Shown one piece after another: positions 38,127-47,407 of a stretch of DNA of 64,000 nt. This stretch comes from CAWULT01 sp963923455 (GTDB lineage: Bacteria; Acidobacteriota; Vicinamibacteria; Vicinamibacterales; UBA2999). Below the pieces are notes generated by a model that worked only from the letters and a program-made list of their open reading frames with translations, was not told where the DNA came from and searched no databases. Location of the stretch: NCBI GenBank assembly GCA_963923455.1, contig CAWULT010000007.1:8739-72738 (forward strand). Direction: 5' to 3'. Each line of letters begins with the position of its first letter. Position 1 is the stretch's first letter. The position numbers and the translations under genes are program-made.

Positions 38127-38999
38127 TCAGTAGCCCTTCGGGGCGCCGGCAGGCTGCTCGCCCCTGGACTGATGGACGATCCGGACGCCGGCGCTGGCCC
38201 CGATCCGGCTGGCGCCGGCCGCCACCATCGCCTTGAGACCGTCGAGGTCGCGGACGCCGCCGGCGGCCTTGACCCCCATCGCCTCGCCCACCACGCGGCG
38301 CATCAGCGCGACGTCGGCGGCCGTTGCGCCACCGGGCCCGAAGCCAGTCGACGTCTTGACGAAGTCCGCCCCGGCGGCCCTCGCCAGCGTACAGGCCGTC
38401 ACCTTCTCGTCGTCGGTCAGGAGCGCGGCCTCGATGATCACCTTCGACACGGCCCCGGCCTCGCGGCACGGCGCGGCCACGGCCTCGATGTCGCGCTCGA
38501 CCAGCCGCAGGTCGCCGGACTTGAGGGCGCCCACGTTGATGACCATGTCGATCTCGCGCGCACCGTCGAAGATCGCGCGGCGCGTCTCGAAATGCTTCGT
38601 GTCGGCGGTCGTCGCGCCCAGCGGGAACCCGACGACCGAGCAGACGGCCACGCCGCTGCCCTGCAGCAACCGGGCGCACGTGGCCACCCACGTCGGGTTC
38701 ACGCAGACGCTGGCGAACCGGTACTCGGCCGCCTCGCGGCACAGCCGCTCGATCTCGCTGCGCGTGGCGTCGGGCTTGAGCAGGGTGTGATCGATCAGGC
38801 CGGCCACGCCATCGGCCGCGCCGCCGGCCGCGTGCAGGCCGATGCGGGTCGCCCCGGCGTCGAGTACCCCTCGCAGGCGGTCCGGGCAGCAATCCGCCAG
38901 GGTCGCGTGGCAGCCGCAGCGCGCGGGCTCCGGCCCGGCGCCCGCACCGGCCGCGGCCAGTTCCTCGACCACGATGTGAATGAGGCGCTCGAGGTCCAC
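38127..38999 (-). CDS. deoC: Deoxyribose-phosphate aldolase with microcompartment-like N-terminal extension
   Basis: A 290-residue class I aldolase (DeoC), which cleaves 2-deoxyribose 5-phosphate to acetaldehyde and glyceraldehyde 3-phosphate. The catalytic core starts near [12 protein letters not shown] (about residue 70), with the Schiff-base Lys in DFVKTSTGF and a second Lys in [10 protein letters not shown]. Before it lies an unusual 70-residue extension: an amphipathic helix ([17 protein letters not shown]), a Gly/Ala linker and a Cys-rich [12 protein letters not shown] block. GTG 38999 starts exactly at that helix, 7 nt after the upstream stop; GTG 39035, overlapping the upstream gene, is an alternative. 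Confidence 0.85.
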   Translation of the reverse strand: MDLERLIHIVVEELAAAGAGAGPEPARCGCHATLADCCPDRLRGVLDAGATRIGLHAAGGAADGVAGLIDHTLLKPDATRSEIERLCREAAEYRFASVCVNPTWVATCARLLQGSGVAVCSVVGFPLGATTADTKHFETRRAIFDGAREIDMVINVGALKSGDLRLVERDIEAVAAPCREAGAVSKVIIEAALLTDDEKVTACTLARAAGADFVKTSTGFGPGGATAADVALMRRVVGEAMGVKAAGGVRDLDGLKAMVAAGASRIGASAGVRIVHQSRGEQPAGAPKGY

Positions 39000-39006
39000 G
39001 CGGTCG

Positions 39007-39642
39007 TCAGCTCCGGGCGCGCCGTTCGAGCTCACGAATCTTCGCGAGTCGCCGGATGTAACGGGCCTCGCGCATCGGCGTGTCGAGGAAGGCGTCGACG
39101 ATGGCCAGCGCCTCCTCCCGCGTCAGCAGCGTCGCCCCCAGGGCCAGCACGTTCACGCCGTTGTGCTGGCGGGCGTACCGGGCCAGCGTGACGGTGACGC
39201 ACATCGCGGCGCGCACACCGGGTATCTTGTTCGCCGCGATCGCGGACCCGAGACCGGCACCGTCGATCACGACGGCCGCGTCGGCCTCCCGGCGTGCCAC
39301 CTGGGTGGCGGCGGCCGCTGCCGTGTCGGGGTAGTCCACCGGGTCGGTCGTCGCCGTGCCCAGATCGTGGGCGGCCAGCCCCCGCTGCCGCAGGTGCTGC
39401 ACGACGGCAGCCTTGAGCGCTAGCGAGCCGTGGTCGCCGGAGACGGCAACGGTCCGAATCTCGTTGACCGGGGCCAGGGCGGCCACGTCCACGTCGTCGC
39501 CGTCCCGCACCACGGTGATGCGGCGCTCCCGCAGGGTGTCGAGCGCGAGCGGCGTGACGTGGCCGCCGGACACGAGCACGACGCTCGTCCCGGGCTCCAG
39601 GACGCGCGCGTCCGCCTCCGTGATCATCTGAAACCGTTTCAC
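39007..39642 (-). CDS. RpiB/LacAB-fold protein with N-terminal extension and altered active site
   Basis: A 211-residue protein. Residues about 63-211 match the RpiB/LacAB sugar-phosphate isomerase fold ([47 protein letters not shown]). At the usual CGTGIG block it reads IDGAGLG, so the catalytic Cys of E. coli-type RpiB is Asp. The following CHD-type position reads CVT. Residues 1-60 ([15 protein letters not shown], then [20 protein letters not shown]) look like a small domain I recall from microcompartment-associated proteins. The start is GTG 39642. It is paired with deoC; function uncertain. Confidence 0.75.
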   Translation of the reverse strand: MKRFQMITEADARVLEPGTSVVLVSGGHVTPLALDTLRERRITVVRDGDDVDVAALAPVNEIRTVAVSGDHGSLALKAAVVQHLRQRGLAAHDLGTATTDPVDYPDTAAAAATQVARREADAAVVIDGAGLGSAIAANKIPGVRAAMCVTVTLARYARQHNGVNVLALGATLLTREEALAIVDAFLDTPMREARYIRRLAKIRELERRARS

Positions 39643-39683
39643 GTGCGACCGTATGTTACCCTTCGGTGACGCCCCACTCCAAG

Positions 39684-40190
39684 ATGCGGACCCTCATCTC
39701 CGATGCGGACATCACCCGCCGTGTGCGCGAGCTCGCCGACGAGATCCGGCGCGATCACCCGGACGGCGTGCACCTCATCGGCGTCCTGAAGGGCGCCTTC
39801 ATCTTCCTCGCGGACCTCGGTCGCGCGATCGGCGGCGACACGACGGTCGACTTCATCGCACTCTCGAGCTACGGCAAGAGCACGACGTCGTCGGGCCAAG
39901 TGCAGCTGCTGAAGGATCTCGACGCCCCAATCGAAGGGCGGGACGTCATCATCGTCGAGGACATCGTCGACACGGGACTCACGCTGACCTACCTGCAGGA
40001 CATCCTGAAGGCGCGCGCCCCCCGGCAGGTTCGCACCGCGTGCCTGTTGAGCAAGCCGTCGCGCCGCAAGGTCGACGTGCGGGTGGACTACGTCGGCTTC
40101 ACGATCGAGGACCACTTCGTCGTGGGCTACGGCCTGGACTACGCCGAGCGCCATCGCGTGCTGCCGTCGATTGCGATCGTCGAGGTCTAG
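39684..40190 (+). CDS. hpt: Hypoxanthine phosphoribosyltransferase
   Basis: A purine-salvage enzyme forming IMP or GMP from hypoxanthine or guanine and PRPP. The PRPP loop VIIVEDIVDTGLTLTYL is intact, LIGVLKGAFIFLADL and the flexible-loop region LSSYGKSTTSSG precede it, and VGYGLDYAERHR follows. ATG 39684 gives 168 residues; GTG 39666 would add six and has TATGTT (39652-39657) 8 nt upstream, so the longer start is possible. Its stop shares the palindrome CTAG with the stop of the convergent gene. Confidence 0.92.
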   Translation: MRTLISDADITRRVRELADEIRRDHPDGVHLIGVLKGAFIFLADLGRAIGGDTTVDFIALSSYGKSTTSSGQVQLLKDLDAPIEGRDVIIVEDIVDTGLTLTYLQDILKARAPRQVRTACLLSKPSRRKVDVRVDYVGFTIEDHFVVGYGLDYAERHRVLPSIAIVEV

Positions 40191-41014
40191 TCGACCCGCT
40201 CCTCCGTCGCCACCTGGAACCGCCGAAAGCGGCCATAGGTCGCCACGCCGCGGATGTCGCCCGTGCCGTCCGGGTACCAGTCTCGCATCGCCACCGGCAC
40301 GTCCATGCCGAGCGCCTCGTCGAAACGGTAGTCGGTGATCACTTCCGGCGGCAGCCGAGAGGTCCCGTACCGCAGCTCCGTCCGCAGGACCCGGCCCGTC
40401 GCCTCCTCCACGTGAATCAGGCCGCTCGTCGGCAGGTCGCTGTTGGCACCGGCCCGCAGCAGCGTCGGCGTCTTCCACTCCTGGAAATGCAGGGTCCTGA
40501 CGCCGGCGCCGAGCGACTTCGGCGAGCCCGTCAGGTTGAACCGGAAGCGCGGCCGGTAGTCGCGCTGCAGGAACGCCAGTGCCATCAGCGGCTGGTTCAG
40601 CGCGCCGATGTCGCGCAGGTTGTACTTCGCGCCGGACATCATGATGTCGTTGGCGCGCCGCACCGGATTGTCGGTGGGCTCGGTGAAGAGCTTCAGCATC
40701 CGCCCCTGCTGCTCGGCGCCGCGGACCGGCTGCCCGTCGACCTCGTACACGTCGCGGAACATCCGCCAGCCTGCGCTGCCAGGGAACCGCACCAGCAGGA
40801 ACTCGGCCTTGATCTCACGCTTGCGGCGCGGAGACGACATCTCCTGGCGATAGGTCTCGTCGGCCACCACGTTCGCGAAGCGATCGATGAAGGCCTCAAC
40901 GTGGTCGGACGCGCGGTCGAGCACGGTCTCCAGGGACGCACCGGTCTTCTGGGCGGCCGTGGGCACGACGCCCAGCGCCAGGACGAGCGCCGCCGTGCTC
41001 AGCCCCCTCCGCAT
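40187..41014 (-). CDS. Exported protein of unknown function
   Basis: A 275-residue protein with a signal peptide (about 1-21, ending PTAAQ). The body contains a helix (VLDRASDHVEAFIDRFANVVADETYRQ in order) followed by long beta strands with motifs like LLVRFPGSAGWRMFRDVYEVDGQPV and YRFDEALGMDVPVAMRDWY. Proteins of this shape recur in Acidobacteria next to secreted enzymes, but I know no function. It follows a secreted amidohydrolase by 4 bp on the same strand and is probably co-expressed with it. Confidence 0.75.
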   Translation of the reverse strand: MRRGLSTAALVLALGVVPTAAQKTGASLETVLDRASDHVEAFIDRFANVVADETYRQEMSSPRRKREIKAEFLLVRFPGSAGWRMFRDVYEVDGQPVRGAEQQGRMLKLFTEPTDNPVRRANDIMMSGAKYNLRDIGALNQPLMALAFLQRDYRPRFRFNLTGSPKSLGAGVRTLHFQEWKTPTLLRAGANSDLPTSGLIHVEEATGRVLRTELRYGTSRLPPEVITDYRFDEALGMDVPVAMRDWYPDGTGDIRGVATYGRFRRFQVATEERVD

Positions 41015-41018
41015 CGCC

Positions 41019-42419
41019 TCACCTGGCCGCCACGGCCTGACGGACCTTGACCGCCCATGCCCGCGCGTCGGCCAGCACGGCCGGTGCGTCGAGCGTCAGC
41101 ATCTTCCGGTCGCGCATCAGCACCCGGCCCTGGACGATCGTGGTCCGCACGTCGTCGCCCCTCGTGACGTACACCAGGTGCGAGACGGGGTCGTACATCG
41201 GCGTCTGCCGGGCCGACCGCATGTCGACGACGATCAGGTCTGCCCGCTTGCCCGGCTCGAGCGACCCCACCTGCTTCTCCAGGCCGAGCACCCGGGCGCC
41301 CCCGATGGTCGCCATCTCGAGCGCCGTCCTCGCGCCGACCGCCCGGGGATCGACCGTCTGCAGCTTGTGCAGCAGCGACGCCATCCGCATCGCCTCGAAC
41401 ATGTCGAGATCGTTGTTGCTCGCCGCCCCGTCGGTGCCCAGGCCAATCGCCACGCCGGCGCGCAGGTAGCCCGTGACGGGCGCCGTGCCACTCGCCAGCT
41501 TCATGTTGCTCTCGGGGTTGTGCGAGATGCCGACGCCGCGCGTCTTCAGCAACGCGATTTCCGGGTCCGACACCCAGACGCCGTGCGCCCCGACGACGCC
41601 GGGCCCGAGGAAGCCCAGGCTGTCGAGATACGCCACGGGTGAGCCCCGGAACCGCTCCTGCGCCGTCTGCACCTCGTCGCGGGTCTCGGCCAGGTGGATC
41701 AGCGTCGGCACGGCGTACTTCTTCGCCAGCTCCCCCGCGGCCTTCAACGTGGGGCCGTCCAGCGTGTACATCGCGTGCGGCGCGACGGCCGGCGTGATGA
41801 GCGGATCCCTGCGGTAGGCCTGGATGAACGCCTCGGCCCGCGCCAGCCCGTCCGCCGGCGTCTTCGCGTCGGGCACCGGAAACTGGATCACCGTCTGGCC
41901 CAGGACGCCGCGCAGGCCCGCCGCCGACGTCTCCTTCGCGATGTCGTCTTCGAAGTAGTACATGTCCGCGAAGGTCGTCGTGCCCGAGCCGATCATCTCG
42001 AGCGCCGCCAGCCGCGTGCCCGCGCGGACGAACTCCGGCGAGACCATCTTGGCCTCGGCCGGAAAGATGTAGTTGTTCAGCCACTCCATCAGGGCCAGGT
42101 CGTCGGCCAGGCCCCGGAAGAGCACCATCGGCGCGTGGGTGTGGGTGTTGACGAGGCCGGGCATCACCACCTGGCCGTCGGCGTCGATGGTCTCCCGGCC
42201 GCGGAACTGCCGGCGGACCGCCTCGTCGGTATCGACGGCCACGATGTCGGCGCCGTCGATGGCGACGGCCCCTCGCTCGAGGATGCGGCGGCCGCCGTCC
42301 ATCGTGACGACCAGCCCGTTGACCACCACGAGCGATACCTCGCGTGGCCCGCCCTGTGCCGCCACGGCGACCCATCCCGCGACCAGGACGAGCACCGCGG
42401 CGGCTATCCGCCTGCCCAT
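41019..42419 (-). CDS. Exported amidohydrolase, MTA/SAH-deaminase-like
   Basis: A 466-residue metal-dependent hydrolase of the TrzN/SSNA/MtaD group. It has the metal HxH in VNTHTHAP, the helix block YIFPAEAKMVSPEFVRAGT, His in PHAMY, LIHLAET and GVGISHNPESNMKLASG, and the metal Asp in LGTDGAASNND. Relatives deaminate methylthioadenosine, S-adenosylhomocysteine or guanine. A signal peptide precedes the barrel (RRIAAAVLVLVAGWVAVAAQ), so this copy is exported, unlike typical MtaD. ATG 42419 has TACAAT 7 nt upstream; GTG 42443 is an alternative. Confidence 0.85.
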   Translation of the reverse strand: MGRRIAAAVLVLVAGWVAVAAQGGPREVSLVVVNGLVVTMDGGRRILERGAVAIDGADIVAVDTDEAVRRQFRGRETIDADGQVVMPGLVNTHTHAPMVLFRGLADDLALMEWLNNYIFPAEAKMVSPEFVRAGTRLAALEMIGSGTTTFADMYYFEDDIAKETSAAGLRGVLGQTVIQFPVPDAKTPADGLARAEAFIQAYRRDPLITPAVAPHAMYTLDGPTLKAAGELAKKYAVPTLIHLAETRDEVQTAQERFRGSPVAYLDSLGFLGPGVVGAHGVWVSDPEIALLKTRGVGISHNPESNMKLASGTAPVTGYLRAGVAIGLGTDGAASNNDLDMFEAMRMASLLHKLQTVDPRAVGARTALEMATIGGARVLGLEKQVGSLEPGKRADLIVVDMRSARQTPMYDPVSHLVYVTRGDDVRTTIVQGRVLMRDRKMLTLDAPAVLADARAWAVKVRQAVAAR

Positions 42420-42491
42420 GGTTGGGATTGTAGTCCCGTCCACGGCTCAGTTTGCGCACTTCCGGCGCGCGTCCTCGGGTACTATCCGAGC
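42420..42491. promoter_or_regulatory. Divergent promoter between the amidohydrolase and upp
   Basis: On the minus strand TACAAT (42432-42427) ends 7 nt before ATG 42419. On the plus strand TACTAT (42480-42485) ends 6 nt before GTG 42492. No Shine-Dalgarno is visible before either start, consistent with leaderless messages. -35 elements are weak. Confidence 0.5.
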
Positions 42492-43115
42492 GTGCCGGTT
42501 CACGTCGTCGATCACCCCCTGGCCCAGCACGCGCTGCTGACGCTGCGCCACACCGCCACCGACATCACCGAGTTTCGCCGGGCCGCGCAGCGCATCACGC
42601 TGCTGCTCGCCGCCGAGGCGCTGCGGACGCTTCCGACCCGCCCCGCCCAGGTGACGACTCCGATCGGCCCGGCCGAGGGCCGCGCGCTCGACATGGACCT
42701 CGTCGTCGTGCCCATCCTCCGGGCCGGGCTGGGGATGTTCGAGGCCGTGCTCCAACTGGTGCCCTCGGCCCGGGTGGGACACATCGGCCTGCGGCGTGAC
42801 GAGGAGACGGCCGTCGCGTCGAAGTACTACGCGAACCTGCCGCCGCACCTCGACCGCGGCCTCGTGCTGCTGGTCGACCCGATGCTGGCGACGGGTGGCA
42901 GCGCCATCGGCGCGATCGACATCTTGAAGGCGGCGGGCGCCACGCGCGTGGTGATGGTCTGTATCGTCGCCGCCCCTGAAGGCCTCGCGGCCCTCGAGGC
43001 GGCGCATCCGGACGTGCCCGTCTATACGCCGGTCGTGGACCGCGAATTGAACGCCCGCAAGTACATCGTTCCCGGGTTGGGCGACTTCGGCGACCGCCTG
43101 TACGGCACCCTCTGA
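42492..43115 (+). CDS. upp: Uracil phosphoribosyltransferase
   Basis: A 207-residue pyrimidine-salvage enzyme making UMP from uracil and PRPP. It has the PRPP loop LVDPMLATGGSAIGA, the VVPILRAGLGMFEAV block and the C-terminal uracil-binding YIVPGLGDFGDRLYGT. GTG 42492 gives the typical length (E. coli 208). The only visible expression signal is a start-proximal TACTAT. A tRNA-Val gene follows 52 bp after its stop. Confidence 0.95.
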   Translation: MPVHVVDHPLAQHALLTLRHTATDITEFRRAAQRITLLLAAEALRTLPTRPAQVTTPIGPAEGRALDMDLVVVPILRAGLGMFEAVLQLVPSARVGHIGLRRDEETAVASKYYANLPPHLDRGLVLLVDPMLATGGSAIGAIDILKAAGATRVVMVCIVAAPEGLAALEAAHPDVPVYTPVVDRELNARKYIVPGLGDFGDRLYGTL

Positions 43116-43167
43116 GGAGCCACGCCTCAGTGCCGCTGGGGCCTGTGGTAAACTGACGGTCCTGGTC

Positions 43168-43242
43168 GGGCGCGTGGCTCAGCGGTAGAGCATTCGCTTC
43201 ACACGCGAGGGGTCGGTGGTTCGATTCCACCCGCGCCCACCA
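43168..43242 (+). tRNA. tRNA-Val (anticodon CAC)
   Basis: A full cloverleaf: acceptor GGGCGCG/CGCGCCC, D arm GCTCAGCGGTAGAGC, anticodon arm TTCGC-TTCACAC-GCGAG with anticodon CAC, T arm GGTGGTTCGATTCCACC, discriminator A, and encoded CCA at 43240-43242. It reads GTG valine codons. Confidence 0.95.
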
Positions 43243-43309
43243 CCTCACACCCTCCCCTGAACTCGATCGGCGCGTTCCCGTCAGGCCGCCCCTTGCATCC
43301 CCGGCTCCG

Positions 43310-44599
43310 CTACTTCGGCGGCGCGGTCATCCGCGCCCGCTCGGCCGCCCGGTCCACGGCCGCTCCCCGCAGGTACACCGAGACGATGCGCCGCGTGTTC
43401 GTGATGTCCTCGAGCGGGTTCGCCTCGAGCACGACGAAGTCGGCCGACTTGCCGGCCTCGACCGTGCCCGCATCGGTCAAGCCGATGAGCGCCGCCGAGT
43501 TGCGGGTGGCCGCCACCAGCACCTGCGCCGGGGTCATCCCCGCCGCCACCATGTCGGCCATCTCCTGGTGCGGCGCCCACGGCGTGTTCCCGTCGCTGCC
43601 CATGCCGATGCGCACACCCTCGCGCGCGAGCCGCGCGAGGTTCCTCGCCTGGATGCCGAACGCCTTCTGGGCGTCGGGCCGATCGGTCGCGCCGGCCTGG
43701 AGCGCCTGCCACTGCTCCATCGGCATCGAGTCGCGCAGCCACGCGTAGTCGGCGGCGACGCCCCGATCGGGCAGGTTCGGCACCAGCACGAAGTCCGGGC
43801 GCGCCTTCAGCATCGCGACGAACTCGTCGTCGACGTCCCGATCCCGGACTCCGTGCGCGAACGCGTCGATGCCGGCCCGTACCAGGCCCTTGGCGTCCTC
43901 CAGCGTGAACAGATGCGCCGTGGTCCGCAGGCCGGCCTTGTGCGCCTCGTCGATCACCGGTCCATAGAGCGCCGGCGTCAGCTTCGTGTACTTGCCGTCC
44001 CGGTCATCCACCCAGATCTTGATGAGGTCGACCTTCAGCGCGGCCTGTTCCTGCACGGCCTTCCGGCCCTGCTCCGCCGTCGTGATCCAGTAGGGCACGT
44101 CGCTCCGGCCCGGCTCCGGCGCGGTGATGCCTCGGCCGGCCGTCCGGTAGCGCGCCGCCCCCGGAATGGTCTCTGCCCGCACCTGGAACGGCGCGTCGCC
44201 GGCGTCCTGCCCGAGGCTCATCGCCGCGCCGATGCCCCAGTAGGCGCGGCGCTGCAGGTCATCGACGAGCGCCGCCCGCTCGCGGCTCAGGTGCGTGTGG
44301 GCGTCGATCAACGCCGGAACGACCGTGCGTCCCCGCAGGTCCACGCGGGCAGCGCCGGCCGGCACGGTGACCGCCGCGGTCGGACCGACCACGGTGAACC
44401 GCCCGCCGTCCACGACGAAGGTGGCGTCCTCGATGGGTGGGACATCCTGTCCCGTGACGAGCCGCGCCCCGGAGAACACGACCGCCGTCGAGGGCGGCGC
44501 GGGTGCCGGCTCCGGCGACCCGCAGCCGGCCGCCATGGCCACGACGCCGATGCCGGCAAGAACGACCAGCGTGCGCACGCTCACCAACGCTCGATTCAT
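43310..44599 (-). CDS. Lipoprotein amidohydrolase family enzyme
   Basis: A 429-residue imidazolonepropionase/prolidase-like metal hydrolase. It is preceded by a signal peptide with lipobox AMAAGC (Cys26), so it is anchored to the envelope. The metal site shows DAHTHLSRE, the candidate carboxylated Lys in KVDLIKIWVDD, His in RTTAHLF and DAFAHGV, and Asp in GMGSDGNTPW. Relatives act on cyclic or peptide-like amide bonds; the substrate is unknown. GGAGG precedes ATG 44599. It is divergent from an AraC regulator, which might control it. Confidence 0.85.
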   Translation of the reverse strand: MNRALVSVRTLVVLAGIGVVAMAAGCGSPEPAPAPPSTAVVFSGARLVTGQDVPPIEDATFVVDGGRFTVVGPTAAVTVPAGAARVDLRGRTVVPALIDAHTHLSRERAALVDDLQRRAYWGIGAAMSLGQDAGDAPFQVRAETIPGAARYRTAGRGITAPEPGRSDVPYWITTAEQGRKAVQEQAALKVDLIKIWVDDRDGKYTKLTPALYGPVIDEAHKAGLRTTAHLFTLEDAKGLVRAGIDAFAHGVRDRDVDDEFVAMLKARPDFVLVPNLPDRGVAADYAWLRDSMPMEQWQALQAGATDRPDAQKAFGIQARNLARLAREGVRIGMGSDGNTPWAPHQEMADMVAAGMTPAQVLVAATRNSAALIGLTDAGTVEAGKSADFVVLEANPLEDITNTRRIVSVYLRGAAVDRAAERARMTAPPK

Positions 44600-44710
44600 G
44601 CGGGCCTCCAGGTACGCCAGCGCCCGTCATGGGCCCGGCGGCGGTGATTCCTATCACGGCTACCTGCCTTCTGTCGACGCGGTACATCCGGTATAGTGGC
44701 CTCACGAAGG

Positions 44711-45619
44711 ATGCCTGCAGCGGACCCTGCCACCTTCACCGCACGCGAGACGCACGGCCGTGTGCTCCGCCCGGGCAACACGCTGCTGCTGCACAGCCAG
44801 AACGCCGGCTGGCGGTCCCTGCACGCGGCGAGTTTCCGGGAGGCCCCATTCACGGCCCTCGAGCGGCCGATCGGGCATCCCTCGCTCATCTACCATCTGT
44901 CGTTCCCGACGACGGTGACCCGGCGGATCGACGGGGCGCCGCTCGAGCGAGCCCTCATCGGGCCTCGGCGCATCTGCCTGACGCCCGGCGACGCGACCAC
45001 CGAGTGGCAGCACAACGGCAGCCCCGAGATCCTGCAGGTGTACCTGCGTCAGGCCGTGTACGCCAGGGCGGTCAACCAGATGTTCGACTGCGACGCCGCT
45101 GACGCACCAATCGTCCCGCAGTTTGCCGCCGTCGACCCGCTCCTCGAGCAGCTCCTGGTGGCGCTGCTCGGCGCCCTGCGCGACCGTACGGCCGACGACG
45201 GCCTGTACATCGACACGATGGCGCAGATGATCGCGGTCCACCTGGCGCGCGCCTACTCGAGGCGCGCCCGAGCCGCTCGCGCATCGGTCCCCGAAGATCT
45301 CTCGAAGCAGCGCATCCGCCGCCTCGCCGAGTTCATCGAGGTGCACCTCGACGACGACCTCTCGCTCGAAGCGCTCGCCGCGGAGGCCGGCGTCAGCCCG
45401 TTGTACCTGCCCCGCGCCTTCAAGGGAGCGCTCGGCGAGTCTCCGCACCGCTACGTCCTGCAGCGCCGGATCGAACGCGCCAAGCGTCTTCTGACCGAGT
45501 CCGACATGTCCGTGGTCGACGTCGCGCTCGCCAGCGGATTCTCCTCGCAGAGCCACCTGGCGGCGTGGTTTCTGCGGCTGGTCGGCACCACCCCCGCTGC
45601 CTTCCGCCGCGATCGCTGA
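44711..45619 (+). CDS. AraC-family transcriptional regulator
   Basis: A 302-residue regulator. The N-terminal ~190 residues are a cupin-like sensor region. The C-terminal double helix-turn-helix is clear: LSLEALAAEAGVSPLYLPRAFK (first) and MSVVDVALASGFSSQSHLAAWFLRLVGTTPAAFR (second, in order). ATG 44711 is chosen; GTG 44696 lies inside the TATAGT -10 box (44692-44697). The next gene, hpaB, is preceded by a 21-bp-phased direct repeat that fits AraC-type binding, so it probably activates hpaB. Confidence 0.88.
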   Translation: MPAADPATFTARETHGRVLRPGNTLLLHSQNAGWRSLHAASFREAPFTALERPIGHPSLIYHLSFPTTVTRRIDGAPLERALIGPRRICLTPGDATTEWQHNGSPEILQVYLRQAVYARAVNQMFDCDAADAPIVPQFAAVDPLLEQLLVALLGALRDRTADDGLYIDTMAQMIAVHLARAYSRRARAARASVPEDLSKQRIRRLAEFIEVHLDDDLSLEALAAEAGVSPLYLPRAFKGALGESPHRYVLQRRIERAKRLLTESDMSVVDVALASGFSSQSHLAAWFLRLVGTTPAAFRRDR

Positions 45620-45649
45620 CGAGCCCAAAGGGCCCGTCGGTCAGCCCGG

Positions 45650-45681
45650 GGTCAAGATCCTGTTCACGAAGGTCAAGATCC
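45650..45681 (+). promoter_or_regulatory. Direct repeat GGTCAAGATCC with 21-bp period, probable AraC-type operator
   Basis: GGTCAAGATCC occurs at 45650-45660 and again at 45671-45681, exactly 21 bp apart (two helical turns). The second copy ends about 4 bp before the expected -35 position of a candidate -10 TATCGT (45709-45714). Two direct half-sites at 21 bp next to -35 is the classical layout of AraC-family activation sites, and the upstream gene encodes such a regulator. Confidence 0.65.
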
Positions 45682-45735
45682 CGGAAGCGCACCGCCGCCA
45701 CGCCCAGCTATCGTCCTCGAGTCAGGAGGTAGCCC

Positions 45736-47322
45736 ATGTCGCCGACCGGTGCCAATCCGCCAGCGGGCCAGACGCCCCACGCCCCGCGCAGCAAGCCCTA
45801 CACGTCGCAGGAGTATCTGGAGAGCCTCCGGGACGGCCGCGAGATCTGGATCTACGGCGAGCGCGTCAAGGACGTCACGACGCACCCGGCCTTCCGGAAC
45901 ACGGTCCGCATGCTCGCCCGCCTCTACGACGCGCTCCACGACGAACGCAAGGACGTCATCTGCACGCCCACCGACACCGGCAACGGCGGCTACACGCACC
46001 GGTTCTTCAAGGCGCCCACGAGCGCCGCGGATCTCGTCGGCGGGCGCGACGCGATTGCCGAGTGGGCGCGCGCCACCTACGGCTTCATGGGCCGCTCCCC
46101 CGACTACAAGGCGGCCTTCCTGGCGACGCTCGGCGCGAACCCGGACTTCTACAAGCCGTTCGACGAGAACGCCCGCCGTTGGTACAAGAAGGTCAACGAC
46201 GAGGTCACCTTCGTCAACCACGCCATCGTCAACCCCCCGGTCGACCGCAACAAGCAGCTCGAGGAAGTTCGCGACGTCTACATGCACGTCGAGAAGGAGA
46301 CCGACGCGGGCCTGATCATCAGCGGCGCCAAGGTGGTGGCGACCACGTCCACGCTGACGCACTACAACTTCATCGCCAACAACGGGCTCCTCCCGATCAA
46401 GACGAAGGACTTCGCCTTCGTCTGCATCGTGCCCAACGACTCCCCCGGCCTGAAGCTGTACTGCCGGCCGTCCTACGAAATGACCGCGGCGGCCATGGGA
46501 AGCCCCTTCGACTACCCGTTGTCGAGCCGCCTGGACGAGAACGACTCCATCATCGTGTTCGACAAGGTCTTCGTGCCCTTCGAGAACGTCTTCGCCTACG
46601 GTGACATCGACAAGGTCAACAACTTCTTCCCCCGGTCGGGTTTTCTGCCGCGCTTCATGTTCCACGGCTGCACCCGTCTGGCCGTCAAACTCGACTTCAT
46701 CGCCGGGCTGCTGCTGAAATCGGTGGATTCCACCGGCGCCAAGGACTTCCGCGGAGTCCAGGCGCAGGTCGGCGAGGTCCTCGCCTTCCGCAACCTGTTC
46801 TGGTCGCTGACCGATGCGATGGCCATGCACACGACGCCCTGGACGCCCGGCTACGTGTCGCCGAACCTCGAGGCGGGCCTGGCGTATCGCGTGATGTCGA
46901 ACATCGCCTACACCCGCCTGCGCGAGATCATCGAGAACGTGCTGGCCAGTGCGCTCATCTACCTGCCATCACACGTCAACGACTTCAAGGTGCCTTCGAT
47001 CCGCCAGGACCTCGACACCTACGTGCGGGGCTCCAACGGCTACGACGCCGAGGAGCGCGTCAAGCTGATGAAGCTGATGTGGGACGCGATGGGCACCGAG
47101 TTCGGCGGCCGCCACTCGCTCTACGACCGCAACTACTTCGGCAATCACGAGAACATCCGCACCGAGGTGGTGCACGTGGCCGAGATGATGGGGCAGACGC
47201 AGAAGTACCGCGGCTTCGCCGAGCAGTGCATGGCCGAATACGACCTGAACGGCTGGACGGTGCCGGACCTGATCAATCCGGACGACATCAGCCTGGTGAT
47301 GGGCAAGGCCGGCAGGTCGTAA
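45736..47322 (+). CDS. hpaB: 4-hydroxyphenylacetate 3-monooxygenase-type oxygenase component
   Basis: A 528-residue member of the HpaB/pyoverdine chromophore PvcC group of FADH2-dependent oxygenases. The family path is followed throughout: [10 protein letters not shown] near 115, the FAD-proximal [46 protein letters not shown] and [15 protein letters not shown]. It hydroxylates a phenol, with 4-hydroxyphenylacetate the usual substrate, using reduced flavin from a separate reductase. No hpaC-type reductase or ring-cleavage genes lie nearby, so a non-catabolic role remains possible. The start has a strong AGGAGGT, and AraC control is likely. Confidence 0.88.
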   Translation: MSPTGANPPAGQTPHAPRSKPYTSQEYLESLRDGREIWIYGERVKDVTTHPAFRNTVRMLARLYDALHDERKDVICTPTDTGNGGYTHRFFKAPTSAADLVGGRDAIAEWARATYGFMGRSPDYKAAFLATLGANPDFYKPFDENARRWYKKVNDEVTFVNHAIVNPPVDRNKQLEEVRDVYMHVEKETDAGLIISGAKVVATTSTLTHYNFIANNGLLPIKTKDFAFVCIVPNDSPGLKLYCRPSYEMTAAAMGSPFDYPLSSRLDENDSIIVFDKVFVPFENVFAYGDIDKVNNFFPRSGFLPRFMFHGCTRLAVKLDFIAGLLLKSVDSTGAKDFRGVQAQVGEVLAFRNLFWSLTDAMAMHTTPWTPGYVSPNLEAGLAYRVMSNIAYTRLREIIENVLASALIYLPSHVNDFKVPSIRQDLDTYVRGSNGYDAEERVKLMKLMWDAMGTEFGGRHSLYDRNYFGNHENIRTEVVHVAEMMGQTQKYRGFAEQCMAEYDLNGWTVPDLINPDDISLVMGKAGRS

Positions 47323-47407
47323 ACGGGGCCGCCCGGACGACCGGGGACCGAGACGGGCGGGCCTGACGGCCCGTCCCGTCCGTGGGCCGGTCTCGCGGGG
47401 GCGGACC

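Noticed and set aside
40187..40190. Shared palindromic stop CTAG between hpt and the convergent gene as a special signal
   Set aside because: CTAG is its own reverse complement, so two converging TAG stops can share it by simple gene packing; no further structure was found.
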